A stretch of 44,818 nt of DNA from contig CAJOKE010000008.1 in NCBI GenBank assembly GCA_905235225.1, positions 1 to 44,818 on the forward strand. The letters are read 5' to 3'. The stretch is from Paludibacteraceae bacterium (GTDB taxonomy: Bacteria > Bacteroidota > Bacteroidia > Bacteroidales > Paludibacteraceae). This document shows positions 1 to 9,482 of the stretch, piece by piece. The notes beneath the pieces are model-generated. The model saw only the letters and a list, made by a program, of their open reading frames with translations. It had not been told where the DNA came from and made no database searches. Each line of letters begins with the position of its first letter. The first letter of the stretch is position 1. The translations under genes were made by a program, and so were the position numbers.

Positions 1-3000
1 TCTGCTTTTTCACCAGTCAGTTCAACCATTTCGGTTGCCCAGTCTGTGAATGCACCGGCAATGTACCATTTGGTTACTACAGGATCAGGTTCGGGCATTT
101 CGACAGAGATTATGTTGTTCTCGTTCTTCTCGAAGATAAAGAGGTATTCGCCTTCCTTCGAAGTCTGGAGTCCGAGATCTTTGTCACCTTTGAGCCACCA
201 GCCTTTACTGTTATCATAAGTCATTGTAGCCTCTTCAGCATTACCGTACCATGTAGTATCTGTGCCAATGACTTTTACAACTTTGAATTTATAGTAGGTA
301 TCGGCATCAAGGTTAATAGCAACAGTCATGGTGTCACCGTTTCCGGCAGTCATCTTAACCATATTGTTTTGCCAATCGGTCATTGTACCGGCAATATAAT
401 ACTCGGTGTCATACACTTTCTTAACGAGACGAACGGAGTTACCACGGCGTTGCTCACGAGTCCAAACAGCAGGTGCGTACCATTGTGTTCCTTCTGCATC
501 GGAAGAAGGGAGGATAACATAATCGGCAAACGCCGCTTTGGTGGTTGTATTGAGCCAATAGTAGCCATACCAATCCACATTATCCATCCAGCAGTACCAA
601 CCTGTCTTGGGGTTCTTCATATCTGTTTCTGTTTTACCGTCGCTGCCGATAGTATTACCTATATGTCCGGCACGTGATCCGGCAGCACGAAGGAATACAG
701 CTCCAGCCTTTTCCAATTCGGTCCACTGTGCAAATGTGAATGTATTGGCTTTGAGGTCGGCGGAATTGTCGAGATCATAGAAGCCATACTTAACAGACAT
801 ACCGGCAGGCAAAGCCCACTCATCTGGGAAGATAGCCAATCCGATAAGCGTATCCGCGCTGGCTTCTTCGGCAATGAGTCCAATCATAGCCCAAAGCTTA
901 TTATCGCCTTGTTTACGCGCCATGAGGTAGTTCCATTCCGTTTTGCTAAGCGTACTCCAACCGCCTTCGAACAAATCGCCCCAGTCTTTAAAGTCGCCTG
1001 TATAGTCGGCATCTTTGTTAGAAGCGAGTAATCCGTAGTTCGAACTTTCGCAACTCCACCCGAACATATCAACAGACCCCATATAATTGTTGTCGCCGAA
1101 ATTCAAGTTAGCGTCACCGAGACATTCGTACTGTTTTTCAGCAGTGAACCACTGTTTAGCAGCAAAGTTATATTGCAAATTACCTCTTGCAAACTGTGCC
1201 GTTGCATTGTCGGCAATAGAGAATACGCCTTTTAATGCTTCAATCTTAGTAGCAGGAACTACAGCTCCACCTTCAGGAATAACAACGGAAATGACATTGT
1301 TTTCATTTGCCTCGAATGAGAACTTATATGAAGCTTCGTTGGTCGTATTCAGTCCGACATTTTCGCTACCTTTGAGCCACCAACCTGTACTATTACCATA
1401 GATCATGGTTGCAGCTTCTCCGTTACCATACCAAGTAGTATCGGTGCCCACCACTTTAACGACCTTGAATTCATAATAATAATCAGCCTTGAGCGGGAGT
1501 TCCGCATTGAAGATATTTCCTTCTCCGGCAGTCATCTTCACCATATTGTCCTTCCAGTCGGTCATTGTACCGGCAATGAAGTATTCGGTTTCGAAGACTT
1601 GAGCGATATAGAGCAGGTCTTCTCCGGCTTTCATTTTGAGATAGAAGTCATATTCGCCATCAGCGAGTACTTCGATTGAATCAGCTTCCGCTTTGAAGTT
1701 AGCTTTGGCACCACCATCTTCGATAGTCGGTACCCAACCACCATTGCAACTGAGGTTAGCGATAAGGAATTTATCGCCTTTCTTCAAAGTAATGCCTTGA
1801 ACAGCATACTGTTTATAGCCAAGTGCCTCAATGACATCATCCTTATAATATTTCAGGGTATCAGCTTTAGCACCGACCTTAACGCCATAAGGACCATCTT
1901 GGCATACGGGTGTAGCACGGAGAATATTGAGCTGATATGTATCGTTATGCTTAGCAATCGCACCGGTAATATCATAGATACGATTCTCGTTGAAAGAATA
2001 ATCCCAAGACCATTGTTTGTGAACATTCAGGTCTTTGTTATCCCATTTAGCAGTGATTGAGGGATTTTCGGAATCCAGTGTACCAGCGATTGTTACATTT
2101 TTGAAGATAACGATTTGGTTGAGGTTATCATCCGCCGGCAATTTCGTTGCCTCGGGAATAGCCGGAGTTTCTCCTTCTTTAACCGTCCAATCTTCGGGTT
2201 TATTAGTCGGAACGAATTGCGGCAGTCCGTAGAACGGAGCAGATGTACCAACAATACCAGAGACTTTGTCGCCGGCTTTGAGTCCGTGTTCATAGAGGTA
2301 TATTTGCGCGCTACCAGATTCATCGACAACGAATGCCGAACTACCGGCAGTGTAAATAACCGTTACTTCGGCCATATTGGCGGATTTGCCTTCAGCGAGT
2401 GCATTGATTTCAGCGCAGTTACGCAGAACGACAAACTCGTCCCAAGTACCAACGGATTTAGCGTTATCACCTTCGCCCCAACCCGTGATAGTATAAGTCT
2501 TGGTAGAAGCAGAAAGGGTAAGATCTTCCGTCTGGTTCCAAACCATCTTAGGATCAGCTTCAGCAGCGTCCCATGCAGGAATGGTAGCGGCACCATTGAA
2601 GCGAACGAAGATAACTTTTTCCGCATTGGAATCCACCATTGCAGTGAGTGTGTCGCCTTCGCCAGTCATGAATGCAGACCATGAAGATGAGCCGTCCGTC
2701 TCGTTCCATGCAAATACAGCATATTTCTCATCTGCATCGGCACTATCCCAGATATTGGGAACGAGGTTAAGTGCGCGCGGGGTGTATGTTCCTTCCGTAT
2801 TAACACCAAAGAGCAAGAAGCGGTAATCCGCTGTAGCAGTGAAGGTAACTTCTGTTTCCTCGGTTGTGTTAACAGCCACAGAATAGTAGCCAGTCTCTTC
2901 GGGATCACCTGCAATATTATATTCAGAACCTGAACCAGATACACCAGTATCACTTGTCAAGTCAAGATTAGCAAGAACTGTTTCACCTGCTTTGACAGCC

Positions 3001-4655
3001 AATTTTACCGCTTTACCAGTCCATCCAAGCGCGTGGAAGTGTAGGTTCTTGACATTAGCAGGAACGGTAATAACAACGACACCGGCTTTAGAACCTGTAC
3101 CGGCTTTGATAGCATCGTATTCACCGCCAAGCACTTTGGCTTTTCCGGCAGAAGCAGACACATTACCTTCGGCATCAGCAGCGAGGGTAACATTGCTGGT
3201 ATAGGTATCAGCGAGTGTAGCACCAGGCAGTTTGAACCATTTAGCAACCACATCAGCAGCATTATAGCCACGGTTGTCTATATCATCGCCATCAGCATTA
3301 ATTTCCCTGTATTTCCAAGCAGGACCGCAGCAGTATTTATATGAAGCCGAGTCAGTCGGGTCACCGGAAATCTCGTAGGAGAACTTGTTATCACCGGCAG
3401 CGGTCATAGCAACTTGAGTCCAACCGGTAAAGTTACCGGCGATGTAGCAAGCCGTTGTGCCATCCGGAACAGTAACGGTGAATGTGGTTTTACGTTCTGC
3501 AAACGTACCGTTAACAACGATGTTTTTGCCATCATAAGAGACAGTTACATCGTTCGGGGTAGCAACCGTGAACTCTATATTATGATCGGGATCGCCGCCA
3601 TCATATATAAAGTCAGAAGACTTAGCGGCATCCAGTGTTTCATAACCAAGCCATTTGGAAACACCGTCTGTTACTTTGAGTACATAGTCACCGGCAGGGA
3701 GGCTTGTGAACTTGTATGTACCATCAGTCATTTCGATAGCGTCCACCTTCCATTCTTTTTCATCGCCAACGAGTGCGGCATTACCTGTGATGTAGTATGT
3801 CGGAATAACGGGGTATTTTGACCAAGAGCCGTTATATTTACCCTCAGATTGATCACCAACGGTAAATAAATTTTTCCCGGTAGGAATCTCCTGGTCAGTT
3901 GTTTGATTCCAAACGACAGACCAGTCACCAGTATCCCATCCCGGAGCTTCAGCAGCAGAGTTATTACGAACAAATATAACTTTGGAATAATCAGCAGGGA
4001 TAGTTGTCGAATACATATTCGTTTCTCCCTCTACAGCAGTCATGAATGACGACCAGCCATTGTCAGAGTCGCTTAAATAGTACACCGAGAATTTCTCTGT
4101 ATATCCCACCCAATCACCAGTTAACTGGAGATAGATAGTCTGTGTGGTAGGAGTAGCTGCAACTTCTTCATACTCGATTGTGAAAGACTCACAATATAAC
4201 GAGTTTTCAGTTGCGGCAATAGTGATAACCACTTCTTCATCTTCTTGGATTTCATAATTATCATCTTCCATGTCCGGTGTAATAGTGACATAGGATGTTG
4301 ACCATGCCCCATTCCAAGAAGCAGTATTGAACTTCGCGTTCGCAATAGAAGCAATCGAAGTCGAACCAGCCATAACAGTCAATGATCCTCCACCTTTGCT
4401 GGTATTGGATTTCATTGAAAGTGAAATCCCAGTAATTTTATACCCCTCATAGCCGGACAATGTCAATGTCATTGAATTGTCCATAGTGGCTTGTGATACC
4501 GTGTTGCCTGTTTGTACATAGGTAGCAGTAGCACCTGTCGGAGCAGTCCCAGTAACGCTTACCGAAGTTTTTGAATCAACGGTGTACGTGACTGTTGTCG
4601 CCCACAAGCCTGTGCAAAGGAATAATGCACTGAGAATAGAAAGAAACTTTCTCAT
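1..4655 (-). CDS. Giant multi-module exported carbohydrate-binding-like protein (3' end outside window)
   Basis: This is an open frame of at least 1551 codons whose C-terminus lies beyond position 1. The ATG at 4655 begins an N-terminal signal peptide (MRKFLSILSALFLCTGLWA). Visible modules, by approximate residue: a starch-module-like domain at 171-282 with the WNQT signature, a CBM20-like domain at 388-475, a second WNQT module at 627-740, an OB-fold-like stretch at 742-890, an YIAGTMTDW module at 1022-1128, a C-type-lectin/FISUMP-like domain at 1137-1411 (ARGNLQYNF near its start, SVRLVK at its end), a second YIAGTMTDW module at 1416-1518 and the start of a third at 1527. No glycoside hydrolase catalytic motif is visible. 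It is the last gene seen in the amylase operon, so a secreted or surface starch-binding role is inferred. Calling the lectin-fold domain FISUMP-like is from memory of the family and is only moderately sure. Confidence 0.85.
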   Translation of the reverse strand, partial: MRKFLSILSALFLCTGLWATTVTYTVDSKTSVSVTGTAPTGATATYVQTGNTVSQATMDNSMTLTLSGYEGYKITGISLSMKSNTSKGGGSLTVMAGSTSIASIANAKFNTASWNGAWSTSYVTITPDMEDDNYEIQEDEEVVITIAATENSLYCESFTIEYEEVAATPTTQTIYLQLTGDWVGYTEKFSVYYLSDSDNGWSSFMTAVEGETNMYSTTIPADYSKVIFVRNNSAAEAPGWDTGDWSVVWNQTTDQEIPTGKNLFTVGDQSEGKYNGSWSKYPVIPTYYITGNAALVGDEKEWKVDAIEMTDGTYKFTSLPAGDYVLKVTDGVSKWLGYETLDAAKSSDFIYDGGDPDHNIEFTVATPNDVTVSYDGKNIVVNGTFAERKTTFTVTVPDGTTACYIAGNFTGWTQVAMTAAGDNKFSYEISGDPTDSASYKYCCGPAWKYREINADGDDIDNRGYNAADVVAKWFKLPGATLADTYTSNVTLAADAEGNVSASAGKAKVLGGEYDAIKAGTGSKAGVVVITVPANVKNLHFHALGWTGKAVKLAVKAGETVLANLDLTSDTGVSGSGSEYNIAGDPEETGYYSVAVNTTEETEVTFTATADYRFLLFGVNTEGTYTPRALNLVPNIWDSADADEKYAVFAWNETDGSSSWSAFMTGEGDTLTAMVDSNAEKVIFVRFNGAATIPAWDAAEADPKMVWNQTEDLTLSASTKTYTITGWGEGDNAKSVGTWDEFVVLRNCAEINALAEGKSANMAEVTVIYTAGSSAFVVDESGSAQIYLYEHGLKAGDKVSGIVGTSAPFYGLPQFVPTNKPEDWTVKEGETPAIPEATKLPADDNLNQIVIFKNVTIAGTLDSENPSITAKWDNKDLNVHKQWSWDYSFNENRIYDITGAIAKHNDTYQLNILRATPVCQDGPYGVKVGAKADTLKYYKDDVIEALGYKQYAVQGITLKKGDKFLIANLSCNGGWVPTIEDGGAKANFKAEADSIEVLADGEYDFYLKMKAGEDLLYIAQVFETEYFIAGTMTDWKDNMVKMTAGEGNIFNAELPLKADYYYEFKVVKVVGTDTTWYGNGEAATMIYGNSTGWWLKGSENVGLNTTNEASYKFSFEANENNVISVVIPEGGAVVPATKIEALKGVFSIADNATAQFARGNLQYNFAAKQWFTAEKQYECLGDANLNFGDNNYMGSVDMFGWSCESSNYGLLASNKDADYTGDFKDWGDLFEGGWSTLSKTEWNYLMARKQGDNKLWAMIGLIAEEASADTLIGLAIFPDEWALPAGMSVKYGFYDLDNSADLKANTFTFAQWTELEKAGAVFLRAAGSRAGHIGNTIGSDGKTETDMKNPKTGWYCWMDNVDWYGYYWLNTTTKAAFADYVILPSSDAEGTQWYAPAVWTREQRRGNSVRLVKKVYDTEYYIAGTMTDWQNNMVKMTAGNGDTMTVAINLDADTYYKFKVVKVIGTDTTWYGNAEEATMTYDNSKGWWLKGDKDLGLQTSKEGEYLFIFEKNENNIISVEMPEPDPVVTKWYIAGAFTDWATEMVELTGEKA

Positions 4656-4700
4656 AGATGTTTGTGTTTTAGTTAATAATAAGGTTAATTATAAGACGCA

Positions 4701-4733
4701 GTATCACCCTGCGCGATTTGCGCAAGGTGATAC
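4701..4733 (-). other. Strong intergenic hairpin inside starch operon
   Basis: An almost perfect inverted repeat (GTATCACC paired with GGTGATAC, then TGCGC paired with GCGCA, loop AAATC) gives a 14-bp stem in the 86-bp gap between the 636-aa protein gene and the giant gene. No T-run follows on the minus strand, so it is not a classical terminator. An mRNA-stabilising or processing hairpin that lowers expression of the distal giant gene is inferred. The other gaps in this operon are only 20-29 bp. Confidence 0.7.
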
Positions 4734-4741
4734 ATTGTATA

Positions 4742-6652
4742 TTAGCGAACGAATTTATGTCCGTTTTGGATTACGATACCTTTGAAGTCAGCGTCCACTT
4801 CGACACCAAGAACGTTGTACATCGGAGCGTTGGTATTGAGTTCGAAGGTAATGTTTTCAACCGCATCGGCTTTGATATAGTCCACAGCGAGTTTCTGTGT
4901 TGCAGGATTCCAGATGAAGGTACAAGCGGTACCCGCTTCAGGAGCAACAAGGTTTTCGCCGAAGTCCATCTCGTTATCAGCGATATAGGTAGCAGTCTCG
5001 TCCACCATTTCGGTATTGATGTTAGCACCACCGCCGACCCAAGTAGCGTCATATGACCAAGTGCCGTTTTCCTCTTCGAGCATCTCGTGCCATGTCCAGT
5101 CATTTTCAGCAACGGGCAGTTTGATGAACCAAGTGTCGCCTACAATAGGTATAACGGGGTCTTGTCCGCACCATGAAACGGTGAAGTACGGTGTTTCAAG
5201 TTCCCAATCAACGAAAGCAGCGGTATCGCAAGTGATGAACTCATCGTGAGACTGGTTCCAAACATTCTTGTTTTCACCTTCCCAAACGAGAGCGTTCCAT
5301 CCTTCAACACCGGCAGCGGCACGTACAAAGATGAGGGAGTCGAGTTCAGCAGCAATTTGTGCGGTATAAACGCCTTCTTCTTTAAGTGTCATAGTAGCGT
5401 TACTGGGTACCATGTCGTTACCAAATCCAAAGACGATGAGTGTAGCATTGTCACCGGCAACTTCCCCAGCGAGGAATACTATTTCACGTTTTTCACGATT
5501 GTCAGCAGGATATTGAATGCTGAATTTAGGTGCGATGTTTTCGCCATCCTTGTTTGTTACGTCCACTGTGATAACATATTCACCGGGCATAGCGGTTTGG
5601 AGACCGACATTAGCCTGGTTGTCATTGCCTTTAGACTCATAGCAAACCCATCCTTCGACAGACGAAGTCACTTTTTCCCAAGAGGGCAGACCGAACCAAG
5701 TCTCATTACCGCCTTCACTACGAACGATTTTGAACTGGTAGTATTTGTTAGCCTCAAGGGTAACGGCAACAGAGAGAGCAGTCTGGTCATCACCAACGAG
5801 GTTGAAGGCAGTAGCCCACTCGTCCACGAAATCGCCTTTGAGGTACCAAGTCACGGGTTGCGGTTCGTCAGTAGCTTTCCATTTAGCAACTACATCAATT
5901 TCACCGGTATAGGTACGGTCATTAACATTTCCGTTGTCGGCGGTTACCTCAACATTATCCCAAGATGCGGCAGAGCAGTATTTGTATTTGAAGGAAGCGA
6001 GTTGGTCTTTAGCCAAATACTCGAATTGGTGGTCAACAGCGTTCACTGCTGTCATTTCTTTGAAAGTCCAGTTTCCATTAGCATCCCAGTCACCAGCGAT
6101 GTAGCAAGCGGTTGTACCTTCGGGAACAGCAACTTTATAGGTAATATCTTCCTTAACAACAGCACGTTTTTTGAATGTAGCTTTGAAATTGTTACCATCA
6201 TTGTTGTCGTAAATTTTGCCATTTGCATCAGCTTTAGCGTCTGTGCTGGCTTTGTAAAAATACACTTCAATAGTGTGGTCACCATCCGCCAGTTCGTCAA
6301 AACCTACAGCAGCCACTTGTGCGGTATTGTCATTAGCACCGAAGAAATTGTTATTATTCTCGTACTTAAACCATTTAAGTTCTACATTTGTCCATGTTTC
6401 AGAATCATCAAAACGGTAAGACATAAATGCAGGATTATTTTCTCCATCGCTATCACCATAAGACTGAACTTGTCCGGCAATTTTAAGCGATTCGATTGTT
6501 CCCAACGCATCGAAAGCAGGGTTACCTTGTCCAGAAGCGTTGTACCAAGCATCGTTAGCCACGATGTAGGAATTTCCCATCCATGAAGCAGCTTGTCCAA
6601 ACATTACGAGTGAGGAGCAAAGTGCCAATGTGAATAAAAAAAGTTTTTTCAT
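4742..6652 (-). CDS. Exported non-catalytic starch-binding-like protein with C-terminal tail
   Basis: This 636-aa protein has a signal peptide ending near residue 20 (LVMFGQA). Residues about 165-262 form a CBM20-like domain (VPEGTTACYIAGDW and a following FKYKYCSA segment) that closely resembles one in the giant neighbour. Residues about 267-383 match the repeated YIAG-type module (WYLKGDF, YYQFKIVR, TWFG, NVGLQT). A degenerate WNQT module lies at about 385-500. The protein ends with a short tail (MYNVLG followed by IVIQNGHKFVR) that recurs in the next two genes and probably marks a common export or anchoring route; this is inference. No catalytic motif is seen. It sits 27 bp downstream of the 318-aa gene, so co-transcription is likely. 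It may act as a surface starch-binding accessory, loosely analogous to SusE/SusF but not recognisably homologous. Confidence 0.85.
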   Translation of the reverse strand: MKKLFLFTLALCSSLVMFGQAASWMGNSYIVANDAWYNASGQGNPAFDALGTIESLKIAGQVQSYGDSDGENNPAFMSYRFDDSETWTNVELKWFKYENNNNFFGANDNTAQVAAVGFDELADGDHTIEVYFYKASTDAKADANGKIYDNNDGNNFKATFKKRAVVKEDITYKVAVPEGTTACYIAGDWDANGNWTFKEMTAVNAVDHQFEYLAKDQLASFKYKYCSAASWDNVEVTADNGNVNDRTYTGEIDVVAKWKATDEPQPVTWYLKGDFVDEWATAFNLVGDDQTALSVAVTLEANKYYQFKIVRSEGGNETWFGLPSWEKVTSSVEGWVCYESKGNDNQANVGLQTAMPGEYVITVDVTNKDGENIAPKFSIQYPADNREKREIVFLAGEVAGDNATLIVFGFGNDMVPSNATMTLKEEGVYTAQIAAELDSLIFVRAAAGVEGWNALVWEGENKNVWNQSHDEFITCDTAAFVDWELETPYFTVSWCGQDPVIPIVGDTWFIKLPVAENDWTWHEMLEEENGTWSYDATWVGGGANINTEMVDETATYIADNEMDFGENLVAPEAGTACTFIWNPATQKLAVDYIKADAVENITFELNTNAPMYNVLGVEVDADFKGIVIQNGHKFVR

Positions 6653-6679
6653 GATTGTAATAAATTTATTGTTAATAAA

Positions 6680-7636
6680 TTAACGGATGAATTTATGTCC
6701 GTTTTGAATAACTACGCCGTGATAATCATTATTGACCTGTCGTCCTATAACATCGAACATCGGTGCATTGGTATCGAGTTCATAGATGTTTTCGATAGCC
6801 TGGTCATCCCCCGGGTTGTCGCCCGGAGTGTCTCCGCACGCTTCATCAGAAATGACGAGAAGGGTTTTACCTTCCAGCGGTTCGCGTGAGAGTTCAACCG
6901 TACCATCACCGTTATCATAGAGGTAAAGCGTGTAACTACCGGCAGGGATATAGAGTTTATTGCCATTTGTGCAGATACCGCAGTTAGACATGGTAGCATG
7001 TGTGACATCAAATCCGAGCCATCCGTCAGTCATATATTGCACGCCGGGTTGTCCAGTAACCTGATAAACGAGGAAGAGGTATCCAGTCTCACCAACTTCA
7101 ACGGAAGCCAGTCCACACTGGAATACGTTATATCCGCCTTGCTCGTTATCAATATTACTTTTATCCACTTCGCCTTTGAAGTACCAGTAGGTGGTTCTTG
7201 TCTGCTCACCACCTTGGCCACCTCCTTGTCCGCCACCGCCGGGGTTTTCGCCCGGGTCAGCATTAGGGTCATAGGTTGACCAGTTGCCATCATTATCCCC
7301 CCAGCCGGTAATATTGTATTGGTTTTGTCCATCAGGGATCTGGAGATCGCCAGTCTGGTTCCACTTCGTGTCCCAGTTGAGTGCAGTCGAACCCTCCGGC
7401 ATACGTACAAAGACCACGTTGTTATGCGCGTCATTAATTTCCGCGGAGAAGATATTGCCCGCCACATTAGTCAATTGCACATCGGCATTGTCCTCAGGAG
7501 TGGACCAAGTGTGTGCGAAAAAGGCGGGATTAGCCTGTCCCCACAAATCAGCACCTCCGGTATGGAGGTAGAGTGTTTTTGCACTGAGCGACACAGCACA
7601 TACAGCCGCTGTCGCAAGAAGAATAAACTTTCTCAT
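6680..7636 (-). CDS. Exported starch-module protein with glycine-rich linker
   Basis: This 318-aa protein is read from the ATG at 7636; a TTG two codons upstream (7642) is in frame but less likely. It has a signal peptide (MRKFILLATAAVCAVSLSA). Residues about 20-125 carry the WNQT module also found at the N-terminus of the downstream amylase (VVFVRMPEG, WDTKWNQTGDL, ITGWGD). A Gly/Gln-rich linker (about 130-145) joins it to a second beta-rich domain (about 150-265). The C-terminal tail MFDVIG...VVIQNGHKFIR matches the tails of the flanking genes. No enzymatic motif is seen. It probably binds starch or presents partners at the cell surface (inference from the module and from its place between an amylase and other binding proteins). 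Confidence 0.85.
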   Translation of the reverse strand: MRKFILLATAAVCAVSLSAKTLYLHTGGADLWGQANPAFFAHTWSTPEDNADVQLTNVAGNIFSAEINDAHNNVVFVRMPEGSTALNWDTKWNQTGDLQIPDGQNQYNITGWGDNDGNWSTYDPNADPGENPGGGGQGGGQGGEQTRTTYWYFKGEVDKSNIDNEQGGYNVFQCGLASVEVGETGYLFLVYQVTGQPGVQYMTDGWLGFDVTHATMSNCGICTNGNKLYIPAGSYTLYLYDNGDGTVELSREPLEGKTLLVISDEACGDTPGDNPGDDQAIENIYELDTNAPMFDVIGRQVNNDYHGVVIQNGHKFIR

Positions 7637-7665
7637 AAGCAATAGAATTAAATCGGTTAATTGTA

Positions 7666-9462
7666 TTAATTATTGTTATAGTATTTGTGTCCGTTTTGTA
7701 TAATAATCCCATGATATGTTTCATCCACAGGTTGTCCGAGCACATTATACATAGGCAATTTTGTATCCAGTGCAGGAGGTTGCTGCTGCATATTATCAAT
7801 ATCCTGCGGTCCGTCTCCGGTATAGTAGATAGCATATTTGGAGCCTTTGACCGCCTGAATGAATCCTGCGGGAGCGGCTTTGTTGGCAGACGATCCGAGA
7901 TAGAGGATGAGTTGTCCGTATTTGCCGGTCACCGTTGCTTCATAGTAGCCGTTACCCGAAGTTTCGGAAACATTACTTTCGGAGTGTACACCAGCTTTTT
8001 TACGGGCAGTAATCATTTTTTGTATGTCAGCTTTGTATCTATACCAATGCGGCCAGAACACACACGGAATACCGGGCATGGAGAGCAAGTAGGCATTGCA
8101 TTGCATGATCAGCTCTTTGTTATTGAGGGATGATTTTCCGTCCTTGCTATTGCCGCAATCGGCATTATTGATGTCGGCACGATTGAAGGTGTCGTGGTTA
8201 TCAATGAAGTTAACGGCATACTTGGCATAACCTTGTCCTCGCAGACCGGGATTAACGAGTTTACCGTAGTTATTGGAAGCAATGCCCTGCTGGTAGCAGG
8301 TATAGAATGAAGCGAAGTCAAACGTAAGGGTATTCTTTGACGCCTCATCAATGCGCGCTTTGAGCGTAGCGGGATTACCGTTCCAGTACTCCATAACGGA
8401 GAAGTACGGTTTGGCATTGGAAACATAGTCATTGATATGGCTGACATGGTATCCACCGCAGTAGTCGAACCTGAATCCGTCATATCCCATCTCACCTTTG
8501 AGGAATTTTAGGTATGCACGGCACATGTCTTGCACCTGGGGGTTTTTATGATCCCAGTCGCGTGCATCGGGGTAGTTGGCATTCGATTCCTGTCCGTCAT
8601 CGGCATTTGATCCGAGTTGTCCTTTTCCCTGTGCCTCATCGTTGGAAGTGATCCACGTGCTTTGCGGTGAGAACTTGCCGTATGTACCGAAATCCATATC
8701 CATGAAGTCCACCCATGAGCCTCTGTTTCCGCAGTGGTTAATGACAACATCGGCAACCACTTTAGTTCCACCGGCATGAAGTGCTTTAATCAGGTTTTTG
8801 AGTCCGGCTTTCATGCCCATTTTGCTGTTCTGGTTATGGTACTCTTTTGGCAGGTATCCCATTTCGTCATTGGCGTTACAGGAAGGCGGCAGCCACACTA
8901 TATCGAAATATGAGGAGATTTCGGAAGCCTGTGATGAGAGTGTCGCCCATTGTGAACCGCCATAGGTCATGTCCGATTTGGAATTCCAATAGAAAGCCTG
9001 CAGCATGACATCCGTACACTGCGAAGGTACGGCAGACGAGTAATCCTGCGGTTGTGTCGAACCGCCCTGATTATCTCCGCCACCCCCCTGTTGTCCGAAG
9101 ACAGACCATTCGCCGACGGATTTGTCGCCGCCCCAATCGGAGATGGAATACTGGTTATAATCGCCGGAGACGGTGAGGTCTTCGGTTTGGTTCCACTTAG
9201 CATCCCAGCCGGGTGCAGCGGCAGCGGAATTGAGGCGGACGAATATAACGGTTGTATAAGCGTCGGGTATGTCCGCTTTGTATGTGTCCGCATCGACGGA
9301 AGTCATAAAGTCAGACCATCCGTTATCAGAGGCACCATTGAAATAATAAATAGCAAACTTAGCTCCGTCGGTGTTCCAAACTCCGGGAACGAGGTACAAG
9401 GTCCGCGCACCGAGTGACAGCGCGGCAAACAGAGCGATAAGGATGACAGATATTTTTTTCAT
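7666..9462 (-). CDS. Secreted GH13 alpha-amylase with N-terminal carbohydrate-binding-like module
   Basis: This 598-aa protein should hydrolyse internal alpha-1,4 bonds of starch outside the cytoplasm. It has a signal peptide (residues 1-19), a WNQT module (about 22-123), a Gly-rich linker, then a GH13 barrel (about 148-500). All four conserved GH13 regions are present: DVVINH at 238-243, GFRFDY with the predicted nucleophile Asp333, VMEYW with the predicted acid/base Glu358, and FIDNHD with the transition-state stabiliser Asp424. The motif wording is closest to plant/archaeal-like amylases of the GH13 family. The tail MYNVLG...IIIQNGHKYYNNN is a variant of the tails on the neighbouring proteins. 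It lies 20 bp after the first amylase gene. The GH13 call is secure; exact product specificity cannot be read from the sequence. Confidence 0.95.
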   Translation of the reverse strand: MKKISVILIALFAALSLGARTLYLVPGVWNTDGAKFAIYYFNGASDNGWSDFMTSVDADTYKADIPDAYTTVIFVRLNSAAAAPGWDAKWNQTEDLTVSGDYNQYSISDWGGDKSVGEWSVFGQQGGGGDNQGGSTQPQDYSSAVPSQCTDVMLQAFYWNSKSDMTYGGSQWATLSSQASEISSYFDIVWLPPSCNANDEMGYLPKEYHNQNSKMGMKAGLKNLIKALHAGGTKVVADVVINHCGNRGSWVDFMDMDFGTYGKFSPQSTWITSNDEAQGKGQLGSNADDGQESNANYPDARDWDHKNPQVQDMCRAYLKFLKGEMGYDGFRFDYCGGYHVSHINDYVSNAKPYFSVMEYWNGNPATLKARIDEASKNTLTFDFASFYTCYQQGIASNNYGKLVNPGLRGQGYAKYAVNFIDNHDTFNRADINNADCGNSKDGKSSLNNKELIMQCNAYLLSMPGIPCVFWPHWYRYKADIQKMITARKKAGVHSESNVSETSGNGYYEATVTGKYGQLILYLGSSANKAAPAGFIQAVKGSKYAIYYTGDGPQDIDNMQQQPPALDTKLPMYNVLGQPVDETYHGIIIQNGHKYYNNN

Positions 9463-9482
9463 GGCAATGTAAATTTCGGGGA

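Noticed and set aside
5246..6586. 446-codon open frame on the plus strand
   Set aside because: It lies wholly opposite the 636-aa exported protein, has no recognisable domain, is Ser/Val/Phe rich as expected of an antisense shadow, and lacks a promoter.
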